Below, one piece after another: positions 7,959 through 16,012 of a DNA stretch of 64,000 nucleotides. The translations under genes and the position numbers were made by a program. Under the pieces are notes generated by a model. The model had not been told where the DNA came from and ran no database searches. It worked only from the letters and a program-made list of their open reading frames with translations. Source of the stretch: Pseudodesulfovibrio sp. S3 (GTDB taxonomy: Bacteria > Desulfobacterota > Desulfovibrionia > Desulfovibrionales > Desulfovibrionaceae); the NCBI RefSeq assembly GCF_004025585.1, contig NZ_QTZO01000009.1, forward strand, positions 55,542 through 119,541, read 5' to 3'. The stretch's first letter is position 1. Each line of letters starts with the position of its first letter.

Positions 7959-8981
7959 CTAGATTTTGTCCTTCACCTGACGGAAGAACTCCTGGAGGAA
8001 TTGCGGTGTGGTTTGAGTTCCGTTGACGTCGAGTCGACCCAGGAGCACCACGAGATTGCCGCGGGGCGTGGTCGTGGAGCTGAAATGCAGGGCATGGGTG
8101 TCGCCGCCGGGTGCGTCCATGGTGAAAACCCAGGCGTCATCCTTTCGTGTCCATGCGGTCACGGAAGCGCCTGTCTCCTCGGCCTCACGGACGAGCGCGT
8201 TCACGAATCCGGACAAAGGCAAACGGCCGGGGACGCCCAGAAATTCTCCCTGATCGTTGTGGATGACTATGGGCGTATTGAGAAAGGCGTCGGACGGCTG
8301 TTCCATGCGGGCGGACTGCTCCTGGTCCTTTTCCAGGGCATAGGATTCGACTGCGCCTTCGGGCCCGCGCACATTGACGATCTTGCGCGCCCGAATCCTG
8401 GCTTCCGGCTCGGGCCTTGGCGCAGGTTCGGACACAGGTTCGGGCGTGGGCTCGGACACAGGTTCGGAGACCGGGGAAGATCCAAATGTGGGGTCGGGCG
8501 CAGCGTATCGTTGTTCCAGGAGTTTGCCGAAGGTTTCCTCGTTCCGGGCCTCGAGCTCCAGAAGTTGCCCCAGGACGGATTCGACCTTGCGCAGCCGTTG
8601 TTCCGCCTTGACCTGGGCCGTGGCCAATCCGGCCATGCCCTGCATCATCTGTCCGGCGGTGGCAAAGAATTTTTGCAGGTATTCTTCACTTATGGTTCCC
8701 GAAGCGCCGGTTTCCGGCGCTGTGGCCCGGCGCGGCTTGGCCGTCGGCTGTTCCTTGAAGTTTTCCTTTAAGACTTTGAAGGTCTCGTTGACGGACATGC
8801 CCTTGGCGAAGCAGTCGCGGATACGGAGGCAGACCTCGCCCGCCTCGTGGCTGAACCGGATGGGCTTGCCCCTGGTCAGGACCGGGATGAATCCGGGGAA
8901 TTTGCGGCGATAGCTTTTGATGGTGGTTTCGGAAACGCCGCAGAGTGTGGCCAGGTCTTTATGAGTATAGGTATCTGCCAT
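7959..8981 (-). CDS. MerR-type HTH protein with Pro/Glu-rich linker
   Basis: This is a 340-aa protein whose first 70 residues form a MerR-like winged HTH (YTHKDLATLCGVSETTIKSYRRKFPG...GKPIRFS). A middle segment (about 95-165) looks coiled-coil (MAGLATAQVKAEQRLRKVESV). It is followed by a Pro/Glu/Ser repeat (EPVSEPTPEPVSEPAPRPEP) and a C-terminal domain with a TAWTRKDDAWVFTM-type core that I do not recognise. It lacks a classical MerR dimerisation and metal-binding tail. The gene has its own promoter with a symmetric element about 280 bp upstream and is probably autoregulated; this is inferred. Confidence 0.75.
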   Translation of the reverse strand: MADTYTHKDLATLCGVSETTIKSYRRKFPGFIPVLTRGKPIRFSHEAGEVCLRIRDCFAKGMSVNETFKVLKENFKEQPTAKPRRATAPETGASGTISEEYLQKFFATAGQMMQGMAGLATAQVKAEQRLRKVESVLGQLLELEARNEETFGKLLEQRYAAPDPTFGSSPVSEPVSEPTPEPVSEPAPRPEPEARIRARKIVNVRGPEGAVESYALEKDQEQSARMEQPSDAFLNTPIVIHNDQGEFLGVPGRLPLSGFVNALVREAEETGASVTAWTRKDDAWVFTMDAPGGDTHALHFSSTTTPRGNLVVLLGRLDVNGTQTTPQFLQEFFRQVKDKI

Positions 8982-9180
8982 GATAGCTGTTCATCCTTGG
9001 GCTGATTATGGAAGTGGTTCTGGTACTGAGGCTGAGGCGTTTCGGCCTGGTCCGGAAACGGCTGTTCCAGATACAGGAAACAGCGGCCGGCCGGGTCTGT
9101 ATTCTTGAGGTGAGTGCGTTCGTTCTGCCAAGCCTGACAACCACTTTTTGCGGTATGGAACCAAAAGCGAGTCGGATCAT
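8959..9180 (-). CDS. Possible leader ORF (73 aa) ahead of the MerR-type gene
   Basis: An AGGAGG sequence (9185-9190 on the complement) lies four bases before ATG 9180. The frame runs 73 codons and overlaps the first 23 bases of the downstream gene. The product (MIRLAFGSIPQKVVV...) resembles nothing known and is Arg/Ser-rich toward its end. Another frame through the same DNA reads more protein-like (QAWQNERTHLKNTD...) but has no start codon. It could be a short regulatory leader peptide, a frameshifted relic or chance. Confidence 0.25.
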   Translation of the reverse strand: MIRLAFGSIPQKVVVRLGRTNALTSRIQTRPAAVSCIWNSRFRTRPKRLSLSTRTTSIISPRMNSYHGRYLYS

Positions 9181-9257
9181 CAGTCCTCCTGGTATTGAAT
9201 CGTCACCAATCGTCACCCTTGTGAAGCAAAGAAAAATAGAAAACGAAACTTACCGAT

Positions 9258-9286
9258 CTATTATCTAGAAAACGTCTAGACGTCAA
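9258..9286 (-). promoter_or_regulatory. Sigma-70-like promoter with paired TCTAGA operator
   Basis: On the minus strand TTGACG (-35, 9281-9286) is followed after 17 bp by TAATAG (9258-9263), or after 15 bp by GATAAT (9260-9265). The spacer holds two TCTAGA palindromes separated by 5 bp (9264-9269 and 9275-9280), the outer one extended to ACGTCTAGACGT (9272-9283). This placement between the core elements is typical of a repressor or MerR-type site. The leader to the MerR-type gene is about 275 nt and holds only the doubtful 73-aa frame. Confidence 0.6.
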
Positions 9287-9347
9287 GGCGGTGAGAGCTT
9301 TTTCCTTTTGCTGCCGGAGACCTTGCAGGAGAACTGCAAGGGGCCGG

Positions 9348-9884
9348 TTATTTGAGTGTGATGGTGGCCACGTCGCTTTTCTTTACGTCAATCTGGACCT
9401 TATCGAACCGGTCGTTGACGGTATAGAAGGAGTAGGTGTCCGAACTGCCGTTGCCCAGGTAGAGGCGGGCGTCCATGAAAACGAGTTCCTTGCCTTGCTT
9501 GGTGGTGATGGTGAAGGTGTTCTTGTCCTTGAATATGAAGGCTTCCCATCGCTGGAGATCGCGGAAGCGGGTCAGGCTGATCACGGTGGAGGAACGTCCG
9601 TTGAGCTTGCCCGAGATATACAGATAATAATTGCCGAGCTTGATCAGTTCGGTAAGTTCGACGGTGGTGCCGTTGGTCAGTTGCAGGGTGCCGACCGGGC
9701 CTTCGGGAACTACGTCGTTGAGGGTGTGTGTTGAGGCAGGTTTCCCGTCGGAGTCCTGGGCCGGTGCGGTGGCTTCTTGAGTGGCGGGAACGGAGTCGGG
9801 CACGGGCTGCTCCATGGTATCGTCCTTGGTCCCACAGGCAACAAGGGTCAACGTCATAAGCAAGGCAAGCAATATGGTCCGCAT
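9348..9884 (-). CDS. Putative lipoprotein, unknown function
   Basis: This is a 178-aa protein with a lipoprotein signal peptide: MRTILLALLMTLTLVAC, with the lipobox LVAC and Cys-17 as the expected lipidated residue. After a low-complexity, Ala/Pro/Thr-rich tether (about 20-50) comes a domain with alternating hydrophobic residues that looks beta-rich (GTLQLTNGTTVELTELIKLG, YYLYISGKLNG, KELVFMDARLYLG). No family is recognised. It is monocistronic. The residue after the cysteine is Gly, so outer-membrane sorting is plausible. Confidence 0.7.
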   Translation of the reverse strand: MRTILLALLMTLTLVACGTKDDTMEQPVPDSVPATQEATAPAQDSDGKPASTHTLNDVVPEGPVGTLQLTNGTTVELTELIKLGNYYLYISGKLNGRSSTVISLTRFRDLQRWEAFIFKDKNTFTITTKQGKELVFMDARLYLGNGSSDTYSFYTVNDRFDKVQIDVKKSDVATITLK

Positions 9885-10033
9885 GGATCCTCCGTGAGTT
9901 GGTGTGAAGAATCAATTTTAGCAGGTAACGGACTGAGAATCCAGAGTTGGATGCGTATCTATTTTTGGTTGTTCGGCACCAATCAGGATGATATCCATTT
10001 CCTAGTGTTTTCATCCGAAAAGGGAAGAGTCAT

Positions 10034-10756
10034 GTGAAGTACCATCATTTTATCATCACCCGGTTCAACGTGAACATATATGACATCGATTTTCCCAATC
10101 GGTTGTTGGACACTTGGTTGTCGCTGCGTTTCGAGCTGTTCCAAAAGTACTGTTTTCCCACGGTCAAGGCCCAGGTGAATCAGGATTTCACCTGGCTGGT
10201 TCTCTTTGATGAGCAGACACCGGCCCGGTACAAGGCCCTGATCGACGTGTACGCCAGGTATCCCAATTTTACGCCGGTATTCTGCGGCGCGTTCAACACG
10301 ATCATGGACACGGTGCGGGGAAAGATGCGGGAACTCGCTCCAAAGGCCGAATGGTTTCTGACCACCCGCCTGGACAACGACGACGGTCTGTCCATCGGTT
10401 TCGTGCAGTGTCTGCACGGGGTCGTGGAGACTCTCAACGAGCAGGACATCAAGCCCGCGGACACGCTGTACATTAACTTTCCCAACGGGCTGCAGTTCCA
10501 TGAAGGGGACTTCTACGACTTCAAAGACGAGACCAATGCCTTTGTTTCCCTGCTTGAGCGGCCGGATTCTCCGCACACGGTTTTCTGGGTGGATCATCCT
10601 TCCATACATGACGTGGCCCCGGTCATCCAGGCTGAGACCGGTCCCTTGTGGCTGCAGGTGGTGCACGACATGAACGTATACAACTATGTTCGAGGAAAAA
10701 AGGTCGATCCCTCGGGCGTTTACAGGTTCTTTCCTTGCGAGTTCAAAGGAGCATAG
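10034..10756 (+). CDS. Putative rhamnosyltransferase-like glycosyltransferase
   Basis: This 240-aa protein resembles the 'putative rhamnosyl transferase' family: HHFIITRFNV at the start, then RFELFQKYCFPTVKAQ, FTWLVLFDEQTP, and TTRLDNDD, which supplies a GT-A type Asp-rich metal-binding motif. The start is GTG 10034; the overlapping ATG at 10032 is immediately followed by a stop. No polysaccharide cluster surrounds it, so its acceptor is unknown. The gene ends about 90 bp before a histidine kinase gene in the same direction. Confidence 0.7.
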   Translation: MKYHHFIITRFNVNIYDIDFPNRLLDTWLSLRFELFQKYCFPTVKAQVNQDFTWLVLFDEQTPARYKALIDVYARYPNFTPVFCGAFNTIMDTVRGKMRELAPKAEWFLTTRLDNDDGLSIGFVQCLHGVVETLNEQDIKPADTLYINFPNGLQFHEGDFYDFKDETNAFVSLLERPDSPHTVFWVDHPSIHDVAPVIQAETGPLWLQVVHDMNVYNYVRGKKVDPSGVYRFFPCEFKGA

Positions 10757-10846
10757 CCTATCAAGACAGGTTCCAATGGAATGAACCTGGTCCGGCAGGC
10801 TGGTTGATTCCGGAAGAGAGGAAAGACAGCGTACAGCGAGGTGGGC

Positions 10847-11809
10847 ATGGACAGGTACTGGAAAGAGATCATGTTGTACGTTGGCGTGTTGGGCACAGGC
10901 TACCTGTTGTTTGCCCAAACCGATGCGTTTGAATGGTATTACGCGTTCAGCCGGGCGCACGAGTCTTTCGAGCTGGATGAGCTGGCCCTGATTGTTCCCG
11001 TCATTCTGCTTTGTCTTGTTGTTTTCGCTGTCCTGCGTCTGCGCGATCTCAGAAGGAAAACCTGTGACCTGAATCGTGTGCATGACGAACTCATACAGGC
11101 CAACAGCAGCCTTGAGGAATTGGCAAAATCCAAGGAGGAGTTCATGGATGTGGCATGCCATGAGCTGAAGAGTCCGCTCAGCGGAATCGTGGGAGCCCTT
11201 CAGCTGATGGATTTGTCCGAGACTGAGGCGGAGCGGCGGGAAAGTGCCGAGCTGGCCATGAATGCCGCCAGGAATCTGTCGGTTCTCATCGACGATGTCC
11301 GCGAGTTCAACCGGATAAGCCGTGATCGGTCGGTGACGATGAAGGCCTTCAGTCTGCCCGGCTTTGCGGAGTTTGTTCGCCATGTGGCGCAGACCCAGAC
11401 GGACGCCAAGCAGTTGGAACTGCAGGTTGTCGTTGAAAACGACATCCCGGAACATATTCTCGGCTCCGAATCCGCCCTGCGTCTGATCGTCCTGAACCTC
11501 GTGGGCAATGCGGTCAAGTTCACCCAACACGGCGGGATATCGGTCCATTTTTCCTTTCAGAAAGCCGAGAGAACGGAGTTGACCGTTACGGTGACGGACA
11601 CCGGCATCGGCATCCCCAAGGCGGATCACGAGCGCATTTTCGAGGCCTATACCAAGGTCGACAATGCGTCAGGGGCACGGGGAGGTCTGGGACTCGGCCT
11701 GGCCATCGTCAAACGGCTTGTGGACCAATTGGGCGGCGAAATCACGGTTTCCAGTGAAGAAGGGCAAGGGTCGCTGTTCAGGGTCAGCGTTCCCATGAGC
11801 CCGGCTTGA
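10847..11809 (+). CDS. Membrane sensor histidine kinase
   Basis: This is a 320-aa histidine kinase. Two hydrophobic segments (IMLYVGVLGTGYLLFA and LALIVPVILLCLVVFAVL) flank a short external loop of about 30 residues, then a coiled-coil linker leads to the HisKA domain with the phosphoacceptor in CHELKSPLSGIVG. The HATPase domain has the N box (LNLVGNAVKFT), G1 (DTGIGIP), F box (IFEAYTKV) and G2 (GGLGLGLAIV). ATG 10847 is chosen because GAGGTGG lies just before it; GTG 10841 is also possible. No cognate response regulator is adjacent. Confidence 0.88.
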   Translation: MDRYWKEIMLYVGVLGTGYLLFAQTDAFEWYYAFSRAHESFELDELALIVPVILLCLVVFAVLRLRDLRRKTCDLNRVHDELIQANSSLEELAKSKEEFMDVACHELKSPLSGIVGALQLMDLSETEAERRESAELAMNAARNLSVLIDDVREFNRISRDRSVTMKAFSLPGFAEFVRHVAQTQTDAKQLELQVVVENDIPEHILGSESALRLIVLNLVGNAVKFTQHGGISVHFSFQKAERTELTVTVTDTGIGIPKADHERIFEAYTKVDNASGARGGLGLGLAIVKRLVDQLGGEITVSSEEGQGSLFRVSVPMSPA

Positions 11810-11847
11810 TTATTCGAAGCGGTGGATTCCCCCGCAGGGCTGTGCCG

Positions 11848-13362
11848 TCACCGCAGCTTCCTGATGCGTTCCTGTTCGCTCAGGATGTACGAAAGCAGCT
11901 TTCGGGACAGGTCTCCATAGACCCTGATGGCGTCCGTATTGAGCGGGATATCCACATATTGCATGAGCAGTCGGTCTTGCCCGTCATGGATGCGGGGTAT
12001 GATCCCGGCAAAGAAGAACCCCAGGCGTTCGCACTCCTCGGCCAACAGGGGAGTGCCGGCATTGCCGAGCGGCAGAAATGCATATACGGCGTCACGGTGC
12101 TCCCGGCGGCACTGTCGCAGGCTTTCGGCCATTTCTCCGGCAGTATCGGCTCCGATCGAGTGCACTGTCACAAAGGCCACGTTCGTCTCCTTGGACAGAA
12201 GCGCGGTGGAGACCGAGGACAGCCCTGTGGCCGGTTCTACAGCAGGAGTACCGAAGTTCCTGGGGAGTCCGAACTGCCTGTAGATCTCTTTTACGATCTC
12301 CCGATGGCGGTCAGGGACGAAGATTGTGTCCGGTGATCGGTCGAGGACGTGAAAGTGGGTTACGGTCGAGCCTTTTACCTGCCTTGAGGTGTCCAGTTCC
12401 TTGATCTGCATATCCTGGGACGCAATGCCCAGGAGCAGGCCGCAAGGCAGGGAATCAACCTCGTGCAGTGCTTTTTGGGAAAAAGTGTGCGTGGTCAGGG
12501 AATAACTGAAGATGCCCCTGTCCCCTCGGTTGCGGGCCAGATCGAACAGTGCTTCGGCGATTTTCTTGGGCAGACCCGGAGAGCGGTAGGCCGGGTCCAC
12601 GAAGGCCAGTCCCAGTTCCGGGGTATTGACACCCAGAGGTTGGTACTTGAGTGCCGAATGTCCGATCATGTTACCGCTTGCAGGGTCAAAGGCCACCATG
12701 GACTTGTACTCTCCGCTTTCGGTTTTTTTGGTCAGTTCGTCCAGAGCGTAAAGGGTCGCCTCCTGGGTGAACCCATAGCATCGCCATGCCAGTCTGCAGA
12801 TTTTGGGCAAGTCGTCAATGCCGGCCAGCCGGATCAGGGGCTCAGGCACACTGATCCGTTTCCGTCCGGCTTTGACGGTCTTGGTTTCGAGCAGCCCCAG
12901 GGGCAGACAGCCAAAGGTCAGTTTTTTGGTCAGGCGGACCTCTTTGCCCTCGCGGCCATGGATGAACATCTCCACCGAGTCCATGCCCTGGTGCATCAGC
13001 AGGGTGCCCAGCCCGGGCTTGTTCATGCCCTCCGGGGTGTCGGGGGTAAACCGCTCCGCCTGGGACAAGTCAAAGGGAATACCCCGCTCCCTGATGGAGA
13101 CGATCAGGGCATCGCCTTCCACGAAAAATTCGATGCGCACCTGTTCGTCTTCATCAACAGGCCCGGAAAAGTGCTCCACGGCATTGCAGAACGCCTCGTC
13201 CACCGCGAGCTTGAGGCCGAAGGTGGCTTTTTTGTCAAAGGAGAGGAGTGCCGCGACCTGACCTGCGCATTCCACGGCCATGGCGGTCATGAGCCTGTGA
13301 ACGGGCAGAGAGATCTTTGTCAGGAAAAATCGGGCAGGAGGGGTGTCGTTGTTTTGATTCAT
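11848..13362 (-). CDS. Anti-sigma-kinase-like ATPase fused to GNAT-like domain
   Basis: This 504-aa two-module protein starts with an RsbW/SpoIIAB-type HATPase domain (about 25-150), with GLKLAVDEAFCNAVEHF as the N box, IRERGIPFDLS as G1, and GLGTLLMHQGMDSVEMF as the G2 region. The second half (about 190-500) resembles GNAT acetyltransferases: IRLAGIDDLPKICRLAWRCYG, MIGHSALKY and LGLAFVDPAYRSPGL. Such kinases act in partner switching with anti-sigma antagonists and PP2C phosphatases. Start ATG 13362 is the best guess; in-frame ATGs at 13401 and 13500 precede it without clear ribosome-binding sites. No cognate sigma factor is nearby. Confidence 0.72.
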   Translation of the reverse strand: MNQNNDTPPARFFLTKISLPVHRLMTAMAVECAGQVAALLSFDKKATFGLKLAVDEAFCNAVEHFSGPVDEDEQVRIEFFVEGDALIVSIRERGIPFDLSQAERFTPDTPEGMNKPGLGTLLMHQGMDSVEMFIHGREGKEVRLTKKLTFGCLPLGLLETKTVKAGRKRISVPEPLIRLAGIDDLPKICRLAWRCYGFTQEATLYALDELTKKTESGEYKSMVAFDPASGNMIGHSALKYQPLGVNTPELGLAFVDPAYRSPGLPKKIAEALFDLARNRGDRGIFSYSLTTHTFSQKALHEVDSLPCGLLLGIASQDMQIKELDTSRQVKGSTVTHFHVLDRSPDTIFVPDRHREIVKEIYRQFGLPRNFGTPAVEPATGLSSVSTALLSKETNVAFVTVHSIGADTAGEMAESLRQCRREHRDAVYAFLPLGNAGTPLLAEECERLGFFFAGIIPRIHDGQDRLLMQYVDIPLNTDAIRVYGDLSRKLLSYILSEQERIRKLR

Positions 13363-13647
13363 CGGGTTGCTGCGGGTTGGAGTGTTCGTGAATGTGAGCA
13401 TCAGGAATGCGGCCGGTACTGTGGCTGCCGCACAGGCGGCGGGGATGCAGGACTTTCCGGAGTCTAACAACAGGCCAAAGCTCTGATGATTACAGTGCAT
13501 AGCCCATGAGGGCCTGGAAGCACAAGCGGCAGATTGTCTTGCTTTGCGGACGGGGCGTGTTGCCTGTTTGAATAAATTTCAGGTTCGTTTTCTTGATAAA
13601 CAATATGAGAGCGATTATGGGTTGTTGACACTTTAATCCAGAGGTTC

Positions 13648-15180
13648 ATGTTGATCGCCCAAATAGCTTGCGCCGCCCTCATGGGCATAGACGCTTTCAA
13701 GGTTCAGCTCGAAGTCGACTTTTCCCGCTCGGGAATGCCCTGTTTCACCATGGTCGGTCTGGCCGAAGGTGCGGTCAGGGAATCCAAGGAGCGCGTTTTT
13801 TCCGCCCTCAAGAATTGCGGGTTCAAGGTGCCGCCCGCACGGATTACCGTGAACCTCGCCCCGGCGGACGTGCGCAAGGCCGGGAGCGGTTACGACCTGC
13901 CGCTGGCCGTGGGCATCCTCTGCGGTATGGGCGTCATCGAACAGGAGGCCGTTGACGGCTGGTTCATGGCGGGAGAATTGTCCCTGACCGGCGACCTGAA
14001 GTCAGTGCCCGGCGTCCTGCCCCTGGCCCTGGCTGCGCGCAAGGACAAAGGGAAGGGCATTATTGTCCCGGAAGCCAACGGACGCGAGGGGGCCGTGGCC
14101 GGAGACCTGGCCGTCATGGGCGCGTCCGATCTCGGTCAGGTGGTGCGGATGCTGCTCGGTGAAGAGGATATCCAGCCTGCAACGGTGGATATCGACACCC
14201 TGTGGAGCGAGCGTCGGGCCCATCTGAATGATTTCGGCGAGGTCAAGGGCCAGGAACATGCCAAGCGGGCCATCGAGATCGCGGCGGCTGGCGGTCACAA
14301 TCTGCTCTTTATCGGCCCGCCCGGCTCGGGCAAGACCATGCTGGCCAAGCGTATCCCCACGGTGTTGCCGCCCCTGCGTTTCGAAGAGGCCCTGGAGGTG
14401 ACCAAGGTTTATTCGGTTGCCGGATTGCTTCCGAAGAACCGGGCGCTCATGGTGACCCGCCCCTTTCGCACTCCGCATCACACCATCTCCGATGTCGGCC
14501 TGGTGGGCGGCGGACGCTACCCCCAGCCGGGCGAAACATCCCTGGCCCATCGGGGCGTGCTCTTTCTGGACGAGATGCCGGAGTTCAAGAAATCCGTGCT
14601 CGAAGTGCTGCGTCAGCCCCTTGAGGACGGCGAGGTCTCCATCTCCCGTTCGCTCATGACCTTGAAATATCCGGCTGACGTCATGCTGGTGGCGGCCATG
14701 AACCCGTGTCCGTGCGGCTACATGTCCGACGACACCCATACCTGCACGTGCAGCCCCCTGGCCGTGCAGCGTTACCGGGGCAAGATTTCCGGGCCGCTGC
14801 TCGATCGTATCGACCTGCACGTGAACGTGCCAGCCGTGCCCTATGACGACCTCAAGCAGTCCCGCTCCGAAGTGGATTCCGCGGTCATGCGGGAGCGCAT
14901 CATGGCCGCCCGCGATATCCAGACTGCACGGTACGAGGAGCGTCATTTTTCTCTCAATGCCGAGTTGGATGGTTCTGCCCTGGAAGAGTTCTGCGGACTG
15001 GGCAAGGCCGAACACGGTTTCCTGAAACAGGCCGTGGAATCCCTGGGCCTTTCCGCCCGTGCCTATACGCGCATCCTGCGTATCGCCCGCACCATCGCCG
15101 ACCTGGCCGGTGCAGACACCATCACCGACGGCCACCTGGCCGAAGCCATCAACTACCGGGCCATGGACCGGGAGGGGTAG
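13648..15180 (+). CDS. comM: YifB/ComM-family Mg-chelatase-like AAA+ helicase
   Basis: This 510-aa protein belongs to the YifB/ComM family; ComM is a hexameric branch-migration helicase in transformation and recombination. The N-terminal ChlI-like domain (VDFSRSGMPCFTMVGLAEGAVRE shortened here to its motif GMPCFTMVGL) precedes an AAA+ core with Walker A GPPGSGKT, Walker B LFLDEMPEF, the FRTPHHTISDVGL stretch, and an inserted cysteine cluster (NPCPCGY...CTCS) that probably binds zinc. A C-terminal helical lid ends SARAYTRILRIARTIADL. It is monocistronic and closed by a terminator. Confidence 0.92.
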   Translation: MLIAQIACAALMGIDAFKVQLEVDFSRSGMPCFTMVGLAEGAVRESKERVFSALKNCGFKVPPARITVNLAPADVRKAGSGYDLPLAVGILCGMGVIEQEAVDGWFMAGELSLTGDLKSVPGVLPLALAARKDKGKGIIVPEANGREGAVAGDLAVMGASDLGQVVRMLLGEEDIQPATVDIDTLWSERRAHLNDFGEVKGQEHAKRAIEIAAAGGHNLLFIGPPGSGKTMLAKRIPTVLPPLRFEEALEVTKVYSVAGLLPKNRALMVTRPFRTPHHTISDVGLVGGGRYPQPGETSLAHRGVLFLDEMPEFKKSVLEVLRQPLEDGEVSISRSLMTLKYPADVMLVAAMNPCPCGYMSDDTHTCTCSPLAVQRYRGKISGPLLDRIDLHVNVPAVPYDDLKQSRSEVDSAVMRERIMAARDIQTARYEERHFSLNAELDGSALEEFCGLGKAEHGFLKQAVESLGLSARAYTRILRIARTIADLAGADTITDGHLAEAINYRAMDREG

Positions 15181-15203
15181 CGCATCGAATGAAATCACGC
15201 CCA

Positions 15204-15240
15204 AAAGCCCTCCCGACGTATGCCGGGAGGGCTTTGTTTC
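15204..15240 (+). terminator. Intrinsic terminator after comM
   Basis: The stem AGCCCTCCCG/CGGGAGGGCT with a short loop is followed by TTGTTTC. It also lies just beyond the stop codon of the convergent ORP-type operon and may serve both directions. Confidence 0.75.
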
Positions 15241-15253
15241 TGCTTTGGTGAGC

Positions 15254-15613
15254 CTATACCCCGGCCAGCAGGCCGGCCAGTTCCTTTCCGTGGTCCCGTG
15301 TGAGTTCCAACGGGAGCGCCTTGAGTACGCCGTATCCTTCGCTGGCTTCGTGAAAGTCCTCTTCAGCCATGTCGGTGATCACCGCAGTCAGGGTCATGGC
15401 CGAGACCATGAGAATCTCACGGACCAGTTCCAGGGGTTTGAGGTCGGGCAGCCCCTCGTCGATGACCACCAGTCGGGGTTTTTGGACCTTGACTTTTTCC
15501 AGGGTCGATTTCCCGGAGGTGAGCACCTCGATGTCCAGCCCGCTCTCGACCGCCAGGGCGGTCATGAATCCTGTCAGCGTGTCGGCGCGTGTGGTTGCCA
15601 CGACAATGGACAT
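15254..15613 (-). CDS. Degenerate receiver-like protein in ORP cluster
   Basis: This 119-aa protein looks like a CheY-type receiver: an N-terminal strand (MSIVVATT), a central PRLVVIDEGLPDLKPLELVREI placing Asp at the phosphoacceptor position, and a TLTAVITDMAEEDF strand. The usual N-terminal acidic pair and the late lysine are absent or displaced, so phosphorylation is doubtful. It is the last gene of the operon with the NifX-type protein (2-bp gap) and two MinD-type ATPases, hinting at a structural or docking role. The function is not established. Confidence 0.6.
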   Translation of the reverse strand: MSIVVATTRADTLTGFMTALAVESGLDIEVLTSGKSTLEKVKVQKPRLVVIDEGLPDLKPLELVREILMVSAMTLTAVITDMAEEDFHEASEGYGVLKALPLELTRDHGKELAGLLAGV

Positions 15614-15615
15614 GG

Positions 15616-15990
15616 CTAGTGCCCGCCCCCGCAGGTCTGATCCACGGTGAAGACCGGCAGGCTGTCGTGCAGGAAAGCCTCAATGGCCGCTTTTACCGTG
15701 GGCGCGCCTGATCCGTGATACACCTGGATGCCCACTTCGTTGAAGCCCATGAGGGGACGCATACCCATGCCGCCGGAGATCAGGGCCTTGACCTTGTTGT
15801 CGGCCAGGTAGTTGACCGGGGCCATGCAGCCGCCCTGTACGTGCGGGCAGCTCGGCACGATGGAAACCTCTTTGACGGTCCCGTCTTCCACGTCCACCAA
15901 GGTGTACATGGCGCAGTGGCCGAAGTGGGCGTCGATGACGGCGTCCATGCCGCCGGGTTCCGCAGTGGGGATGGCAATTCTTGTATTCAC
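15616..15990 (-). CDS. NifX/NifB-C family (orange protein-like) metal-cluster protein
   Basis: This 124-aa protein is in the dinitrogenase iron-molybdenum cofactor biosynthesis family (NifX, NifB C-terminus, ORP). Typical features are RIAIPTAE at the start, IDAHFGHCAMYTLVDVE, and ALISGGMGMRPLMGFNEVGIQVY. ORP in Desulfovibrio binds a Mo-Cu sulfide cluster and works with ferredoxin-containing MinD ATPases, as found here. The C-terminal DQTCGGGH could contribute metal ligands. It lies in one operon with two such ATPases upstream and a receiver-like protein downstream. Confidence 0.85.
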   Translation of the reverse strand: MNTRIAIPTAEPGGMDAVIDAHFGHCAMYTLVDVEDGTVKEVSIVPSCPHVQGGCMAPVNYLADNKVKALISGGMGMRPLMGFNEVGIQVYHGSGAPTVKAAIEAFLHDSLPVFTVDQTCGGGH

Positions 15991-16012
15991 GGTAAAACTC
16001 CTTGTAAGTTGG

